Shown piece after piece: positions 1 through 10,513 of a stretch of 64,000 nucleotides of DNA. Source of the DNA: Uranotaenia lowii (Eukaryota > Arthropoda > Insecta > Diptera > Culicidae); assembly GCF_029784155.1 (NCBI RefSeq), contig NC_073691.1, forward strand, positions 62,481,822 through 62,545,821, read 5' to 3'. The notes under the pieces were generated by a model. It saw nothing but the letters and a program-made list of their open reading frames with translations, did not search any database and was not told the origin of the DNA. A program made the translations under genes and the position numbers. Numbering within the stretch: the first letter of the stretch is position 1; every line of letters starts with the position of its first letter.

Positions 1-214
1 ATAACATTTAGACTGGAATAAACTTCAAATCCTTACTTACGGACTAAAATCAATCAAAAATCACTAGCTATAGAAATATAGATTTTTCATCTCAATTGGT
101 GAGTTTCACCGAAACTTGACTTTTAGCAATTAACTGGCTATTTCTGCCTCGATCTAAATTTGCATTCTCAACTGATTTTTCTGATGCTCGGGGTTGGACA
201 CTAGCGTTTGTACT

Positions 215-1546
215 CCGACTGGGCGTGAAATTCTTAACTAGCGGTTTACCTGACTTCACTGGCGTTGCAGCCTAAACTGGGCTTAAAGTCCTCGACTCGC
301 GTCTCCCTTTGAACTGGGCTTATAGTCATCAACTGGCTTTTCCACTAGACTGGACTGAAAATCCTCAACTGGCGTTTCGCCTGAACTGGACTGAAGGTTC
401 TCCACTGGCGTTTTCCTCCTTTCCTGGACTGAAAGCCTTGGACTGACGTTTCGGTTGAAACTTGACTAAAGGTCCTCAACTGGCTTTTTCGCCTGAACTA
501 GACTGTAAGTCCTCGACTGGCGTTTCCGCCTTGACTGGACTGGAGGTCCTAAACTGGCGATTCCGCCTGAACTGGACTAAAAGTCCTCGACTGGCGTTTC
601 CGCCTGAACTGGACTGAAAGTCCTCAACTGGCGTTTCCGCCTTGACTGGACTGAAAGTCCTAAACTGGCGTTTCCGCCTAACTGGACTGAAAGTCCTAAA
701 CTGGCGTTTCCGCCTAACTGGACTGAAAGTCCTAAACTGGCGTTTCCGCCTAACTGGACTGAAAGTCCTAAACTGGCGTTTCCGCCTGAACTGGTCAAAA
801 GACCTCGACTGGCGTTTCCGCCTTGACTGGACTGAAAGTCCTAAACTGGCGTTTCCGCCTAACTGGACTTAAAGTCCTCGACTGGCGTTTCCGCCTAACT
901 GGACTGAAAGTCCTCGACTGGCGTTTCCGCCTAACTGGACTAAAAGTCCTAAACTGGCGTTTCCGCCTAACTGGACTAAAAGTCCTAAACTGGCGTTTCC
1001 GCCTGAACTGGTCAAAAGACCTCGACTGGCGTTTCCGCCTTGACTGGACTGAAAGTCCTAAACTGGCGTTTCCGCCTAACTGGACTAAAAGTCCTAAACT
1101 GGCGTTTCCGCCTAACTGGACTGAAAGTCCTAAACTGGCGTTTCCGCCTAACTGGACTGAAAGTCCTAAACTGGCGTTTCCGCCTAACTGGACTGAAAGT
1201 CCTAAACTGGCGTTTCCGCCTAACTGGACTGAAAGTCCTAAACTGGCGTTTCCGCCTGAACTGGTCAAAAGACCTCGACTGGCGTTTCCGCCTTGACTGG
1301 ACTGAAAGTCCTAAACTGGCGTTTCCGCCTAACTGGACTGAAAGTCCTAAACTGGCGTTTCCGCCTAACTGGACTGAAAGTCCTCGACTGGCGTTTCCGC
1401 CTAACTGGACTAAAAGTCCTAAACTGGCGTTTCCGCCTGAACTGGTCAAAAGACCTCGACTGGCGTTTCCGCCTTGACTGGACTGAAAGTCCTAAACTGG
1501 CGTTTCCGCCTAACTGGACTGAAAGTCCTCGACTGGCGTTTCCGCC
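215..1546. repeat. 36-bp minisatellite with two hairpins per monomer
   Basis: About 37 head-to-tail monomers of 36 bp. Each contains GGACT-gaa-AGTCC and GGCG-tttc-CGCC, so every monomer can form two small hairpins. Monomers left of about 560 are divergent; those to the right are nearly identical, as expected from unequal exchange. A variant monomer with GGTC-aaaa-GACC starts at about 788, 1005, 1258 and 1439, giving spacings of 217, 253 and 181 bp (6, 7 and 5 monomers plus 1 bp each). Because 36 is a multiple of three, long spurious reading frames run on both strands; I do not regard them as genes. Confidence 0.95.
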
Positions 1547-1788
1547 CAGAAAATACTCACCACCGAAAAGTGTAATGTCAACCCTTGGTCTTCAACTCGT
1601 ATTTCAAAACGTTGGCGGCCATCGCCTGGTACATCGCCAACAGTTTTCAATCTTCAAATATTTGATTAAGTTTGAGTTTGCTAAACAGGATCTCACCAAC
1701 TGAACAGAATATGCAGAGATGCAGGAATTTCACTCCAAAACGCTTCTTCAAAAAGGTCGCCATTCTCTTTTATTTTTTTTTCGTAGCA

Positions 1789-1912
1789 ACCAGGGATTCC
1801 CTCAAGCAACAGGCAACTTTCAACTTTTCCTTCTGTTGCACTAAATTTGGAGTGTCCTGTCACGGTCGCCACTGTGAAATTCCGGTTTTACACTCATAAG
1901 GGAATCCCTGGT
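1789..1912. repeat. 14-bp inverted repeat, 96-bp spacer
   Basis: ACCAGGGATTCCCT at 1789-1802 is matched exactly by AGGGAATCCCTGGT at 1899-1912. It could be the ends of a very small MITE. No target duplication is clear. Confidence 0.6.
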
Positions 1913-2319
1913 GCCTACAATTCCGAACAATAAAGACTACCGAAAACTTATCGCTGTCACCAGTCGAAAACCGACACCAAAACCACGAGACTGACTGAAC
2001 CTGAAAGCAGCGTCGTCAGTTCAATGAGTGAGTGCGCGAGAGAAGGAGAGGAAAGAGATATAAACGTCTTCCGATTCGGCGAGGGGTGTTCGGATGTTAA
2101 TGTCAATGTCCAAACTGAAGCTTTTATATTGTAATAAATCGACTCCTCACACTTGAAAATTTTTTGTTTTTACATTTTCTTCTACGAAAATGTGTGTTTA
2201 ACTTTCATTTATGTAATGACATTTATATCGGAAAATTCCTGAAAGAATTCTTAAAGTTATAATTTTTAAACTACTAAATGTAAAATTTACGAAAGTTATC
2301 TTTTTATCAACACTTTTTT

Positions 2320-2470
2320 GCAGTGCACATCTTAGATTCACAGATTGTTTTATAAAAGGGTATGAAAATGAGTATATTGAGGAAATTTGATAAAAGTTTT
2401 CACTATTTTTCTATAATTTCAAATTTTTCAAATTACAAACCTAAAAGCTTACAAACCTACAAAATACAAG
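2320..2470. repeat. Dispersed repeat copy (paralogue near 60.6 kb)
   Basis: The run from the CAGTGCA region through 'AGATTCACAGATTGTTTT' and the following 'TTGATAAAAGTTTTC' has a recognisable diverged counterpart in the same orientation at 60595-60745 ('AGATTCGCTGATTGTTTT', 'TTGTTAAAAGTTTTC'). Family unknown. Confidence 0.45.
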
Positions 2471-3330
2471 TCTTATTTGCAACTGCAAACTACCCTCCAC
2501 TCTCCTCCATCCTCCACTCTGTTTCTCAAAATAAACATTTTTTCTCCAGATAATTACGATCCTTCTTATCGACTGATTTCTGAAATTTTGGAAAATCACC
2601 CCCACCCCCCCCTCCCCCCCCCCCCCCCAAGAGCCAACTCTAGGACCGCCCCTGGGGGTAATGAGGACATTTGATCCCTGGGGATACTTGATTCCTTCGC
2701 AATATCTGGAAACCGGAATGACTTACAAATATCCAATGTTCTAGAAAAATGTGCCAAATAGAACAAGCAATAATGCTGTCATCTCAACAAATTTCAAAAA
2801 AAAAAAATATTTTTCTATTTATTGAACTTTGTTTGAGAAATTTAACAAAACGTGATTTGAAGATCTTTTCTTATCACTTTAATGTTTCTCACATGAAACA
2901 ATTATAATAAAAATATTTATTCCAATATGGCAATCCTTAGAGTATAATATGAACTGCATAATGCTATATTTTCAAAGCAATTACAAACTCTCAATTTTTT
3001 TAAGAAAAAGTTTTCTTAAATGTTTGTTATGAGTATTATTGAGTTCAAAAAGATGTTTTTTTTTCTTCTGAATGGATCGTGATCATTGGTTATCATAAAA
3101 TTACTAAAATTTGTCCAATAACTTATGATTAGCAGTAATTATCTGTTTAATAGGGCTAAGAATACTGTATTTATTTAAAACCTAGAAAATTGCGCCTAAA
3201 AGTATGCAATGACTTTAGGGTAGTAGACAAACTTTTAGAGTTCTCTTTGTCTGAAAGGTACTTAAAAACTGTGAAAAGAGAACAAAAATGCCAAAAAAAA
3301 TAGTTAAAGGACCTTTCATCTTCGGATTTT

Positions 3331-3382
3331 GATTGATTCTTGTCTAGAGTCAGGGAACCCTGACTCTAGACAAGAATCAATC
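3331..3382. repeat. Perfect palindrome, 25-bp arms, 2-bp spacer
   Basis: The left arm 3331-3355 and right arm 3358-3382 are exact reverse complements, separated only by AA. The arms contain TGTCTAGAGTCAGGG. Such a structure can extrude as a cruciform, and it is also a typical footprint of a hairpin-ended repair event. A short direct repeat (TTAGTAAAAG) lies immediately to the right. Confidence 0.9.
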
Positions 3383-5506
3383 TTAGTAAAAGTCTCCCTT
3401 AGTAAAAGATCTCCTTTAATTTAAAAAAAATATCACAATTTTTTCGTCTCAAGAAAATGCTTCTATTTCATCTACGGGTTCATGTATCGTTCTAACTTTT
3501 GGATCATATAAACTTGAAATTACACGCTGTTAGAAAACGAAAAAGACGGCTTGCTGCTAATTTTTTCCAAAAAGATATGATGAAAATAAGAAAAGGGGAT
3601 CGATAAGTATCCCCATTTTCCCCTACGCATTACAGAACAATCAGAATCACACCGGTTTGAATATATAAATTCGACACTTTCAGAATACCGGTCATTTGAA
3701 TGATTTTCAGTTTGAACGAATTTCACGAAGCACGTGTCGATCAGGAAGGATTGCAAACGGTGGGTGGCACATGTTTGCTTGAGTTTCGGATGTTAAAACT
3801 CCTGTCATCAGATGTCGTTGGTGTTTGGTAAAAAATTTTATTTTTTCATGTTGTTTCTTTAGTGTAATTTTCAATCAAAAAATGTTAAATAAATGTTAAA
3901 ACTATACGGACAAATTCTTGATTCCCAAGCGATTAAGGTAATTTTATTTAAATTTTGATCGACGCATAATTCACCTGCTGTGTTCATTTACCGTCAAGTT
4001 TCGGACAAATTGCTAATGAACTTCACCGAAACGTCAAAACAAAAAAAAAATTTGTGTCAATAAAAGACGCGTTACCCTACTGAAAAGATGAGTCATTTTT
4101 CCAGGATTTGTTTCAATTCTGTATTAATTCACAAGAAAAAAAAGAATGATGATATTGATAGGTAATTCATTTTACATTCAATTTTTTCACTTTTTTTTTA
4201 TTTGTCAGGCTTGAGAGTTGTCATATTTTCAAACTTTGTTTTACATGTTTTCAAGTTACCAAATGTTTTCTAAATTTTTGGAGGAAAAATATCCTGGAAA
4301 AAATATTGTTACGTAACAAAATAATTTCAGATGTTCGAAAACTCGGGAGGATATGCAGACATCATCGGCACGATTTTCTAACTTCAATAAGCACAGATCA
4401 GAGCGAGTCAGGTTCAACTTTTTTCCACTCAAAACACCGAACACAGTTTCATCGAACATAAGCGGGCATCAGAGACCAATTTTGCAGCATTTTACATGGA
4501 ATAAAATCAAATTTCCTGCTGACTGCTAACGAAGCTCTCGGTTGGCGACATCTTTTTTTCCTCGATCTCGGTTCCGTCAGGCTGAGGGCGTGCGAGGAAA
4601 AAAAACCTTGAAAGGTTTGAAACTCCGCTTTCTAGCTGGTGCCCTAAATCGATGAACGAACTATGAGATGAGAGTTGTTGAGGTTTTTAATTTTTTTTCG
4701 AATTAATGTATCTCAAAATTAATGATAATTTATTGATTAAAACCTCAATGATTTTTTAATGTTTGTTTGAGAAAGTGTGTTTTTCATGATATTGAATAAA
4801 CAAGAATAAAACATTTATGCTATACCGCAGTTTCAACTTTAATTCTATATTGACAAACATTTTGTATGACAAAATGAATTTTTAAAACAATCAAAATACA
4901 TATACAAATGCTATAGTTTTCAGGTTTCTCAGGTAAATGATGAAATCTTGGATAAAAAAAGGCTAGGCACAATTTTCCCGTATGTTTGGATAAACTGCCG
5001 CTATTAAGCCTACTTCTATTCTGACACCTGATACCTGATTAATTCTCAAAAAATAAAACGGTTACCTGAAAGAGCGAGAGATCTTTGAAAGGTGGAGTTT
5101 GAATCAAGCCGATTTATTTAGCCCAAGAGTTATCAGTTAACAAAAAAACGCATATTCATTTAGCGTAGTTTGTGGATATGCCTGTGAAAGAAATTGGCAT
5201 GCGGTTCAAAAGATGGAAATCTGATCATCGTTCACTAAAGATATTTAATTTTTATTAAGTTTTAGTTAAGAGTAGGTTGACGTAACTTCTTTTTTTTCGA
5301 AATTAAGCTAGGTATACCCAGTTATGAACACGCAGTTAATAAATAAGCACAGGTCGAAGTAAATTACTATCAACGGCCATCTCAATTTGATAAAAGATAT
5401 TTTAATTAAAAAAAAAATGAAAATAAAAATAAACAAGAAAGTAGTTCTGGTTGTAAAGTTCAATTCATAACAAATGTTCACTCTTGAACCCTTTGACTCA
5501 TATGCT
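3383..5506. other. AT-rich sequence without recognised content
   Basis: No gene, long repeat or terminal-repeat structure could be supported here. The open frames are short and of low complexity. Confidence 0.5.
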
Positions 5507-5853
5507 TACACACAAAACTTTCGAGGCTCCACTTAGCAAAAATGAGCTGTTACTTTCCGTTAGCAAAAATTTTCTTTTACTGTCGAGTTAGCACTTTTCC
5601 AAATTGTCATAACTTTTGCTCAATTTGAGTAAAATTAACCATTTTACTACTAATTTTAGCAATTATAGTAGCATGGACTCAAACTTTTAGCCTGTGCCCA
5701 AACTGCGTTCTTTAAGTGCTCAAATTTTAGAAAGGCGACACAGGCTGGAACCTGTCTGATTATTTTGTTTTCATTTTGCACCGCGCGCGGGTAAAACATT
5801 TTTGTTCCGCTCCTCGGTTTTTCGTCGTTTGGTTTGAAATTAAAATTGGTAAG

Positions 5854-6240
5854 TGTAGAGAATATAGGAGAACATAAGAAATTATAATCGGAAAATAAAT
5901 TAAAATAACTTTTATATGAACACAATTTTAGTCATACGTTTCCTGTGAACTTTATGACATAGACACAGTGACTTAACTACTACCAACTCGAACAAATAAA
6001 TACGAGGCGAGAGAGATAACACTCATCAGAGAGGAGAATATATTTTGAAATGGACGATTGTGTGTGTGATGTTGGAATCGAAAAAACTCTCTTATCTCTT
6101 CTAGAAAAAGAATACTAACGGATTTCAGTTAATAGAGTATAGTTGTGACGGACGGTCGATCATTTTGAAAGACTGTTTTTGAAGAAAAAAAAATCGAATC
6201 CGGTAAAAAGATAGTGTCTTTCGATCCACCGGACTCGACA
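5854..6240. repeat. 5' LTR (387 bp, TG...CA)
   Basis: Identical by eye to 9569-9955. It contains a GGCGAGAGAGATAAC segment and ends CCGGACTCGACA. The preceding GTAAG is the left copy of the target duplication. Confidence 0.95.
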
Positions 6241-6241
6241 A

Positions 6242-6259
6242 TGGCACAGTCAACGCTCC
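6242..6259. promoter_or_regulatory. Putative tRNA primer-binding site
   Basis: TGGCACAGTCAACGCTCC begins 1 bp after the LTR end. It starts with the obligatory TGG and resembles the TGGCGCAGTC tRNA-Ser sites of insect Ty3/gypsy elements. The primer tRNA is inferred, not checked. Confidence 0.6.
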
Positions 6260-6418
6260 CTGGTAAGTGAAACATAAGTGATTCGGTGAAGAAAGGTGAG
6301 AATTAACTAGTGCAAAGATGGGCTGAAAGTGAAGCCAGGTGGCCATATTGAATCGACTATTAGTGATTTTCGGTGTGTTGATGAAATCCTGCCCGAGGAT
6401 TGGAAAAAGAACGTGAAG

Positions 6419-7171
6419 TTTTGCTCCGAGATGCAAAAAAAATAAGAATTTCGAGTGATTCAAGTTGACCTCGAGTGGTCAACAGTTGGCTTTGACCGGC
6501 CACATACTTGCTCCGAGTGGCAAGTACCAAGAATCTCGAGCGATTCTTGGTATTAGAGAACAAATCTATTCGCTTCGAGTGGCGAATAGTCAGAATCTTG
6601 AGCGATTCTGTAAAGTTTAAGAAAGAATCTCGAGCGATTCTTAATGACCTCGAGTGGTCTACTGTTGGCTCTGAGTGGCCACAATCTTGCTTCGAGCGGC
6701 AAGTACCAAGAATCTCGAGCGATTCTTGGCGTTAGAAAAAATCTATTCGCTTCGAGTGGCGAATAGTCAGAATCTTGAGCGATTCTGTAAAGTTTAGAAA
6801 GAATATCGAGCGATTCTTGATGACCTCGAGTGGTCTACTGTTGGCTCTGAGTGGCCACAATCTTGCTCCGAGCGGCAAGTACCAAGAATCTCGAGCGATT
6901 CTTGGCGTTTGAAAAAAAAAAATCTATTCGCTTCGAGTGGCGAATAATCAGAATTTTGAACGATTCTGTAAAATTTTGGAAAGAATCTCGAGCGATTCTT
7001 GACGACCTCGAGTGGTCTATTACTGGCTTTGAACGGCCATAATCTTGCTCTGAGTGGCAAGTACCAAGAGTCTTGACAGATTCATGAAGTAGTTAAAGTT
7101 TTGAGCGTTAAATACAATAAAATGTTGAAAAAAAAAAACATTCGAGCGATACAAAGAGGCTTCGAGTGGCC
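6419..7171. repeat. Array of constant-loop, variable-stem hairpins
   Basis: This region carries roughly two dozen short palindromes whose central 8 nt stay close to YYCGAGYG while the arms differ. Examples: TTTTGC/GCAAAA (6419-6438), GTTGAC/GTCAAC (6464-6483), ACTTGC/GCAAGT (6506-6525), CCAAGAAT/ATTCTTGG (6527-6550), CTATTCGC/GCGAATAG (6566-6589), CAGAAT/ATTCTG (6591-6610), AGGC/GCCT (near 7156-7171). A set of them is repeated as a larger unit of about 176-182 bp: 'AAGTACCAAG' recurs at 6522, 6701, 6877 and 7059. It sits in the leader-like 5' part of the LTR element's interior. Function unknown. Confidence 0.9.
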
Positions 7172-7236
7172 TATCGTCTAAATGTTTGAATGTGAAGCTA
7201 ACGTTGAATTGGTCTGAATTCCACTTTTGAAAATGA

Positions 7237-7356
7237 GAACTTAGTCAACGATGGAAATTTTGAAGCCTGAATGATGATATGATGAGAAAACTAAAAGAAC
7301 TTAGTCAACGATGGAAATTTTGAAGCCTGAATGATGATATGATGAGAAAACTAAAA
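7237..7356. repeat. Exact 60-bp tandem duplication
   Basis: The 60 bp at 7237-7296 (starting GAACTTAGTCAACGATGG) are repeated exactly at 7297-7356, inside the LTR element's interior. Perfect identity implies a recent duplication or an assembly artefact. Confidence 0.95.
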
Positions 7357-9550
7357 GTTGTAAATACCAGAACTGGGAAAATAATTAGAGAAAAATAAAG
7401 GTGATAAGAAAATCAGAGGAAAATTGCGGAAAAGATGAGAAGATAATAATATATGATGAATGAGATGGGAAAGATAAAACGCTGAGAAAATTAAATAACC
7501 GAAACAAAAAAAAAGAGAGATCGAAACAAAATAATAGGAAGAAAAAAAATGATATGCTAAAGTTGTGACTATCAGATCAGAATAACAAGAAAATAGAGAA
7601 AAATAAATCATAGAAGATATCCTGAAACTTCACAAGTTTTAATTTGAGAAGCTGCGGAGATTAGACAAAGAGAAACTAAGATGTCATAAGCGATATAATA
7701 AGTAGACTCAGACAATCATGAACCATTGGAATGGTCTAGGGGGAAAATGAAAATAGAAGATATTGAAAGATGAAAAATAGACGAAAAAGAAATGAAAAAA
7801 AAGTTTTGACAAAAAAAAAATTAGAAGATGATAGATAAATTTCTGAAACGTGAGATGATTAGAAAATGAAAAGATGGGAATATGAGACGTGTGAGATTTT
7901 ATGGATTTCTTTATTAGGTGACATAGTTGGAAAGAAGGGAATTAAAAGTGATTGTTAAACATAACAGTGCAGTTTTGAATGAAACTCAATTCAGCTAGTA
8001 AAAGGATTAAAAATAAAAAAAAGGGTAAAATAATGAGTACCATAATGGCACTGTGGTATAAGTAATGTGAATGTTATAAAGAAAGCATTTTTCAATAACA
8101 ATAAAAGTTCTGTTGGCTCAAGAAAGATTGAAGTCGAGATGCCACACTTAAACAAATTATTTAAAAAAAAAACATCAAAAGTTATGTATCGAGTTAAAAA
8201 TAAGAGAAATATAAAATCTAGTTTCAAGGAAATATTTTTAAAAAAAAGATGTAAATAAAAAAATACAATGAGCTTGTGACAAGATGAAGCAGTAGCAAAT
8301 CCGAAGAAGGCGGTTAGCTGAAATCAGAAGTTATATAATGGGATAAATAACGTGATGAGAGAGAAAAATGATAAAAAGAGAAAACAAAGGACAGGAGAAA
8401 ATAAGGAATCAAAATGAGAGGCTGGAAAGAAAAAAAATAGAAAACAATATAAAAGGATGAGCAATTTAAATGATAAAAAGCTGAGAAGATGATAGAAATA
8501 TATTATTTTGTCCGTTGGTACAGGAAAAATCTCTCCGAAATTAAATTTCTAAACAAATAAAGTTAAGTGAATCAATGAGCTTCGGAAAATATTAATTCAC
8601 AGCAGTTCCGATGAAAGAATTATCAGATAAGGCAGAAAAAAATCTGGGTAATGAGTCAAAAATGATAGAATTCGAAGAAAAGAATGATGAAATAATAAGA
8701 AAGAAAATATGAAAATTGGAGAAAATAAGTTGACAAAATAAGGGTAATTAGAAGATAAGAGTCTAGAGATAAAAGTTGAAGAAAAGATGTGAAGTTAAGT
8801 AGAATAGAAGATGATGAATGAGATGAAATGTTGAAACGATGTGAAATAATGAAAAAAGACAGTGAATAAGGAGAAATAAGAAAATATAAAGATGAACAAA
8901 TGAAAAGAAACGTCCCGAAAGGTTCCATGATAGCAAATATCATCCACTTAAAGTGAAACGAATTTTTATGTGATAATGAAAAAAAAAATTGATGTCACGT
9001 TGGGTTGAGAAAGATTTAAATCAAGATTTCATAGTGAAATGTTAATGAAAATTTAAAAAAATGTTAAAATTTAAAAAAAAATTAAATTAAGAGTTGTTCT
9101 GAAGCGCGGTGTTTGTTGTTAGTAGAGGAAATTCAGGTAATATGCAGTAAAATTGGACACGCGAATGTCAATACGTGCGAGTTTTAAGAACAAAAATCCA
9201 CCAGTCACGGGCCGTGACTCACGGCAATGGCTCTGAATTTGATCGCCTAATTCATATTCAAAATTACGAGAAACCCTTGTAGGAGATCTGAAATAAAAAC
9301 CTAAGTTAAGATTGATGTGAAGCTGGATTTTTTTTCAATTTTGCATATTTAGTATTCAAATTGGAGATGAGATTTTTTTTTTCAAATTAAAGCATCAACT
9401 TGTAATCTTCATAAGTTGGATTTCAAGCCTGAATTATGAGCTTGTTGATTTTAAATACGAGATATGAATTGAAATCCGAGATGTATGGGATCTGAATTAA
9501 TGGTAAAGGTATCAAATGTACAATTGAACTATCAAACCTAACAAATGAAG
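7357..9550. other. Purine-rich non-coding interior of the LTR element
   Basis: The plus strand is conspicuously rich in A and G for about 2 kb (motifs such as GATGAGAAAA and AGAAAATA recur). The minus-strand frames are therefore artificially long and hydrophobic-looking. I see no protein similarity to gag, protease, RT or integrase. Confidence 0.7.
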
Positions 9551-9568
9551 AGTAGGCAAGGAAAGGGA
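9551..9568. promoter_or_regulatory. Polypurine tract before the 3' LTR
   Basis: AGTAGGCAAGGAAAGGGA directly abuts the TG that opens the 3' LTR. This is the expected position of the plus-strand primer for reverse transcription. Confidence 0.75.
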
Positions 9569-9955
9569 TGTAGAGAATATAGGAGAACATAAGAAATTAT
9601 AATCGGAAAATAAATTAAAATAACTTTTATATGAACACAATTTTAGTCATACGTTTCCTGTGAACTTTATGACATAGACACAGTGACTTAACTACTACCA
9701 ACTCGAACAAATAAATACGAGGCGAGAGAGATAACACTCATCAGAGAGGAGAATATATTTTGAAATGGACGATTGTGTGTGTGATGTTGGAATCGAAAAA
9801 ACTCTCTTATCTCTTCTAGAAAAAGAATACTAACGGATTTCAGTTAATAGAGTATAGTTGTGACGGACGGTCGATCATTTTGAAAGACTGTTTTTGAAGA
9901 AAAAAAAATCGAATCCGGTAAAAAGATAGTGTCTTTCGATCCACCGGACTCGACA
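9569..9955. repeat. 3' LTR (387 bp)
   Basis: Same length as the 5' LTR and no differences seen by eye. It is followed by GTAAG, the right copy of the target duplication. Confidence 0.95.
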
Positions 9956-10488
9956 GTAAGTAGTACATACAATAGTGGTAGATACAATTAAAAGGAAAAA
10001 TGTAGAGAAAATTTTGCTTCCGATACCTTCAATTCATGCCGATCCTCAAATCGGCATCGACTAATCAGGTTTCCGAACTTTTCCAGGATCAACAGCAGCT
10101 CGTGGGAGGGAATGCTGCAGAAGTAACCATTCTTCCTCCAGCGGAACGGTTCGGTAATCAGTGGAAAAATCGCAGAATCCTTATGCCGCCGGTACACGAT
10201 ACCGAGAAAGGAGGAGAAAATGGTGAAGCGCAAAACCGACCCCGAACCGAAGCAGCAGTAGTGTTTCCGCCGGGTGGTGTGTGAGGTTTACCTGTTTGGT
10301 GGTCAGTGTTTTTACTATCAGCTAACAAAAAAAAAATAGACTGTCTACCTATTCTAGTTTTATTTCTATTCTTCAAAATATGAAATGCACTAAACTTAAT
10401 TATTTCTGTTTTTTTTTTCAGATTTCATTGATGAAGATGTAATAGTAAAAGCTTCAAGAACGCGATGATGGAATACATTTCGAAATTA

Positions 10489-10513
10489 TCGCATCACCCG
10501 CGGAGTGATGCGA
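10489..10513. repeat. 9-bp-stem hairpin
   Basis: TCGCATCAC (10489-10497) and GTGATGCGA (10505-10513) are exact reverse complements around a 7-nt loop, inside the right part of the TA-flanked TIR element. Confidence 0.8.

Larger units (their letters stand above)
1547..3330. other. Unassigned AT-rich sequence after the minisatellite
   Basis: No convincing gene. It contains a 14-bp inverted repeat (1789-1802 and 1899-1912), a stretch shared with 60.6 kb (2320-2470), and a C-run near 2610-2628. The 1980-2140 stretch is GC-richer and ends in an AATAAA-like signal, so it could be a solo LTR remnant, but no terminal repeats were found. Confidence 0.5.
5854..9955. mobile_element. Young non-autonomous LTR retrotransposon (LARD-like)
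   Basis: Two 387-bp direct repeats, both beginning TGTAGAG and ending CGACA, look identical by eye. They are flanked by a perfect 5-bp target duplication GTAAG (5849-5853 and 9956-9960). The 3.3-kb interior encodes nothing like gag or pol. A tRNA-primer-like site follows the 5' LTR and a purine tract precedes the 3' LTR. This is the architecture of a large retrotransposon derivative that depends on proteins from a relative. A TGGCACAGTC primer site recalls the tRNA-Ser type used by some insect Ty3/gypsy elements, but the superfamily assignment is inference. Confidence 0.92.

Noticed and set aside
577..1703. Several 70-157-codon frames on both strands with 12-residue repeats
   Set aside because: They are the 36-bp minisatellite read in different frames. 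36 is divisible by three and stops are simply absent from the monomer, so no frame is favoured.
2606..2630. Biologically meaningful C-run
   Set aside because: Homopolymer with interruptions, prone to sequencing error. No associated structure here, unlike the run at 45934-45950.
6419..7171. CRISPR-like regular repeats
   Set aside because: The conserved part is only the 8-nt loop, the spacers are the stems themselves, and the context is an insect LTR element. There is no repeat-spacer structure.
7351..8943. Minus-strand hydrophobic frames in the LTR element (for example 7351-7611, 8656-8943)
   Set aside because: By-products of the purine-rich plus strand (Phe/Leu/Ser/Tyr-rich translations). 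No start context or family resemblance.
10036..10284. 82-codon frame in the TA-flanked TIR element
   Set aside because: Overlapped by equally long minus-strand frames, no recognisable domain. Composition effect of a GC-richer patch.
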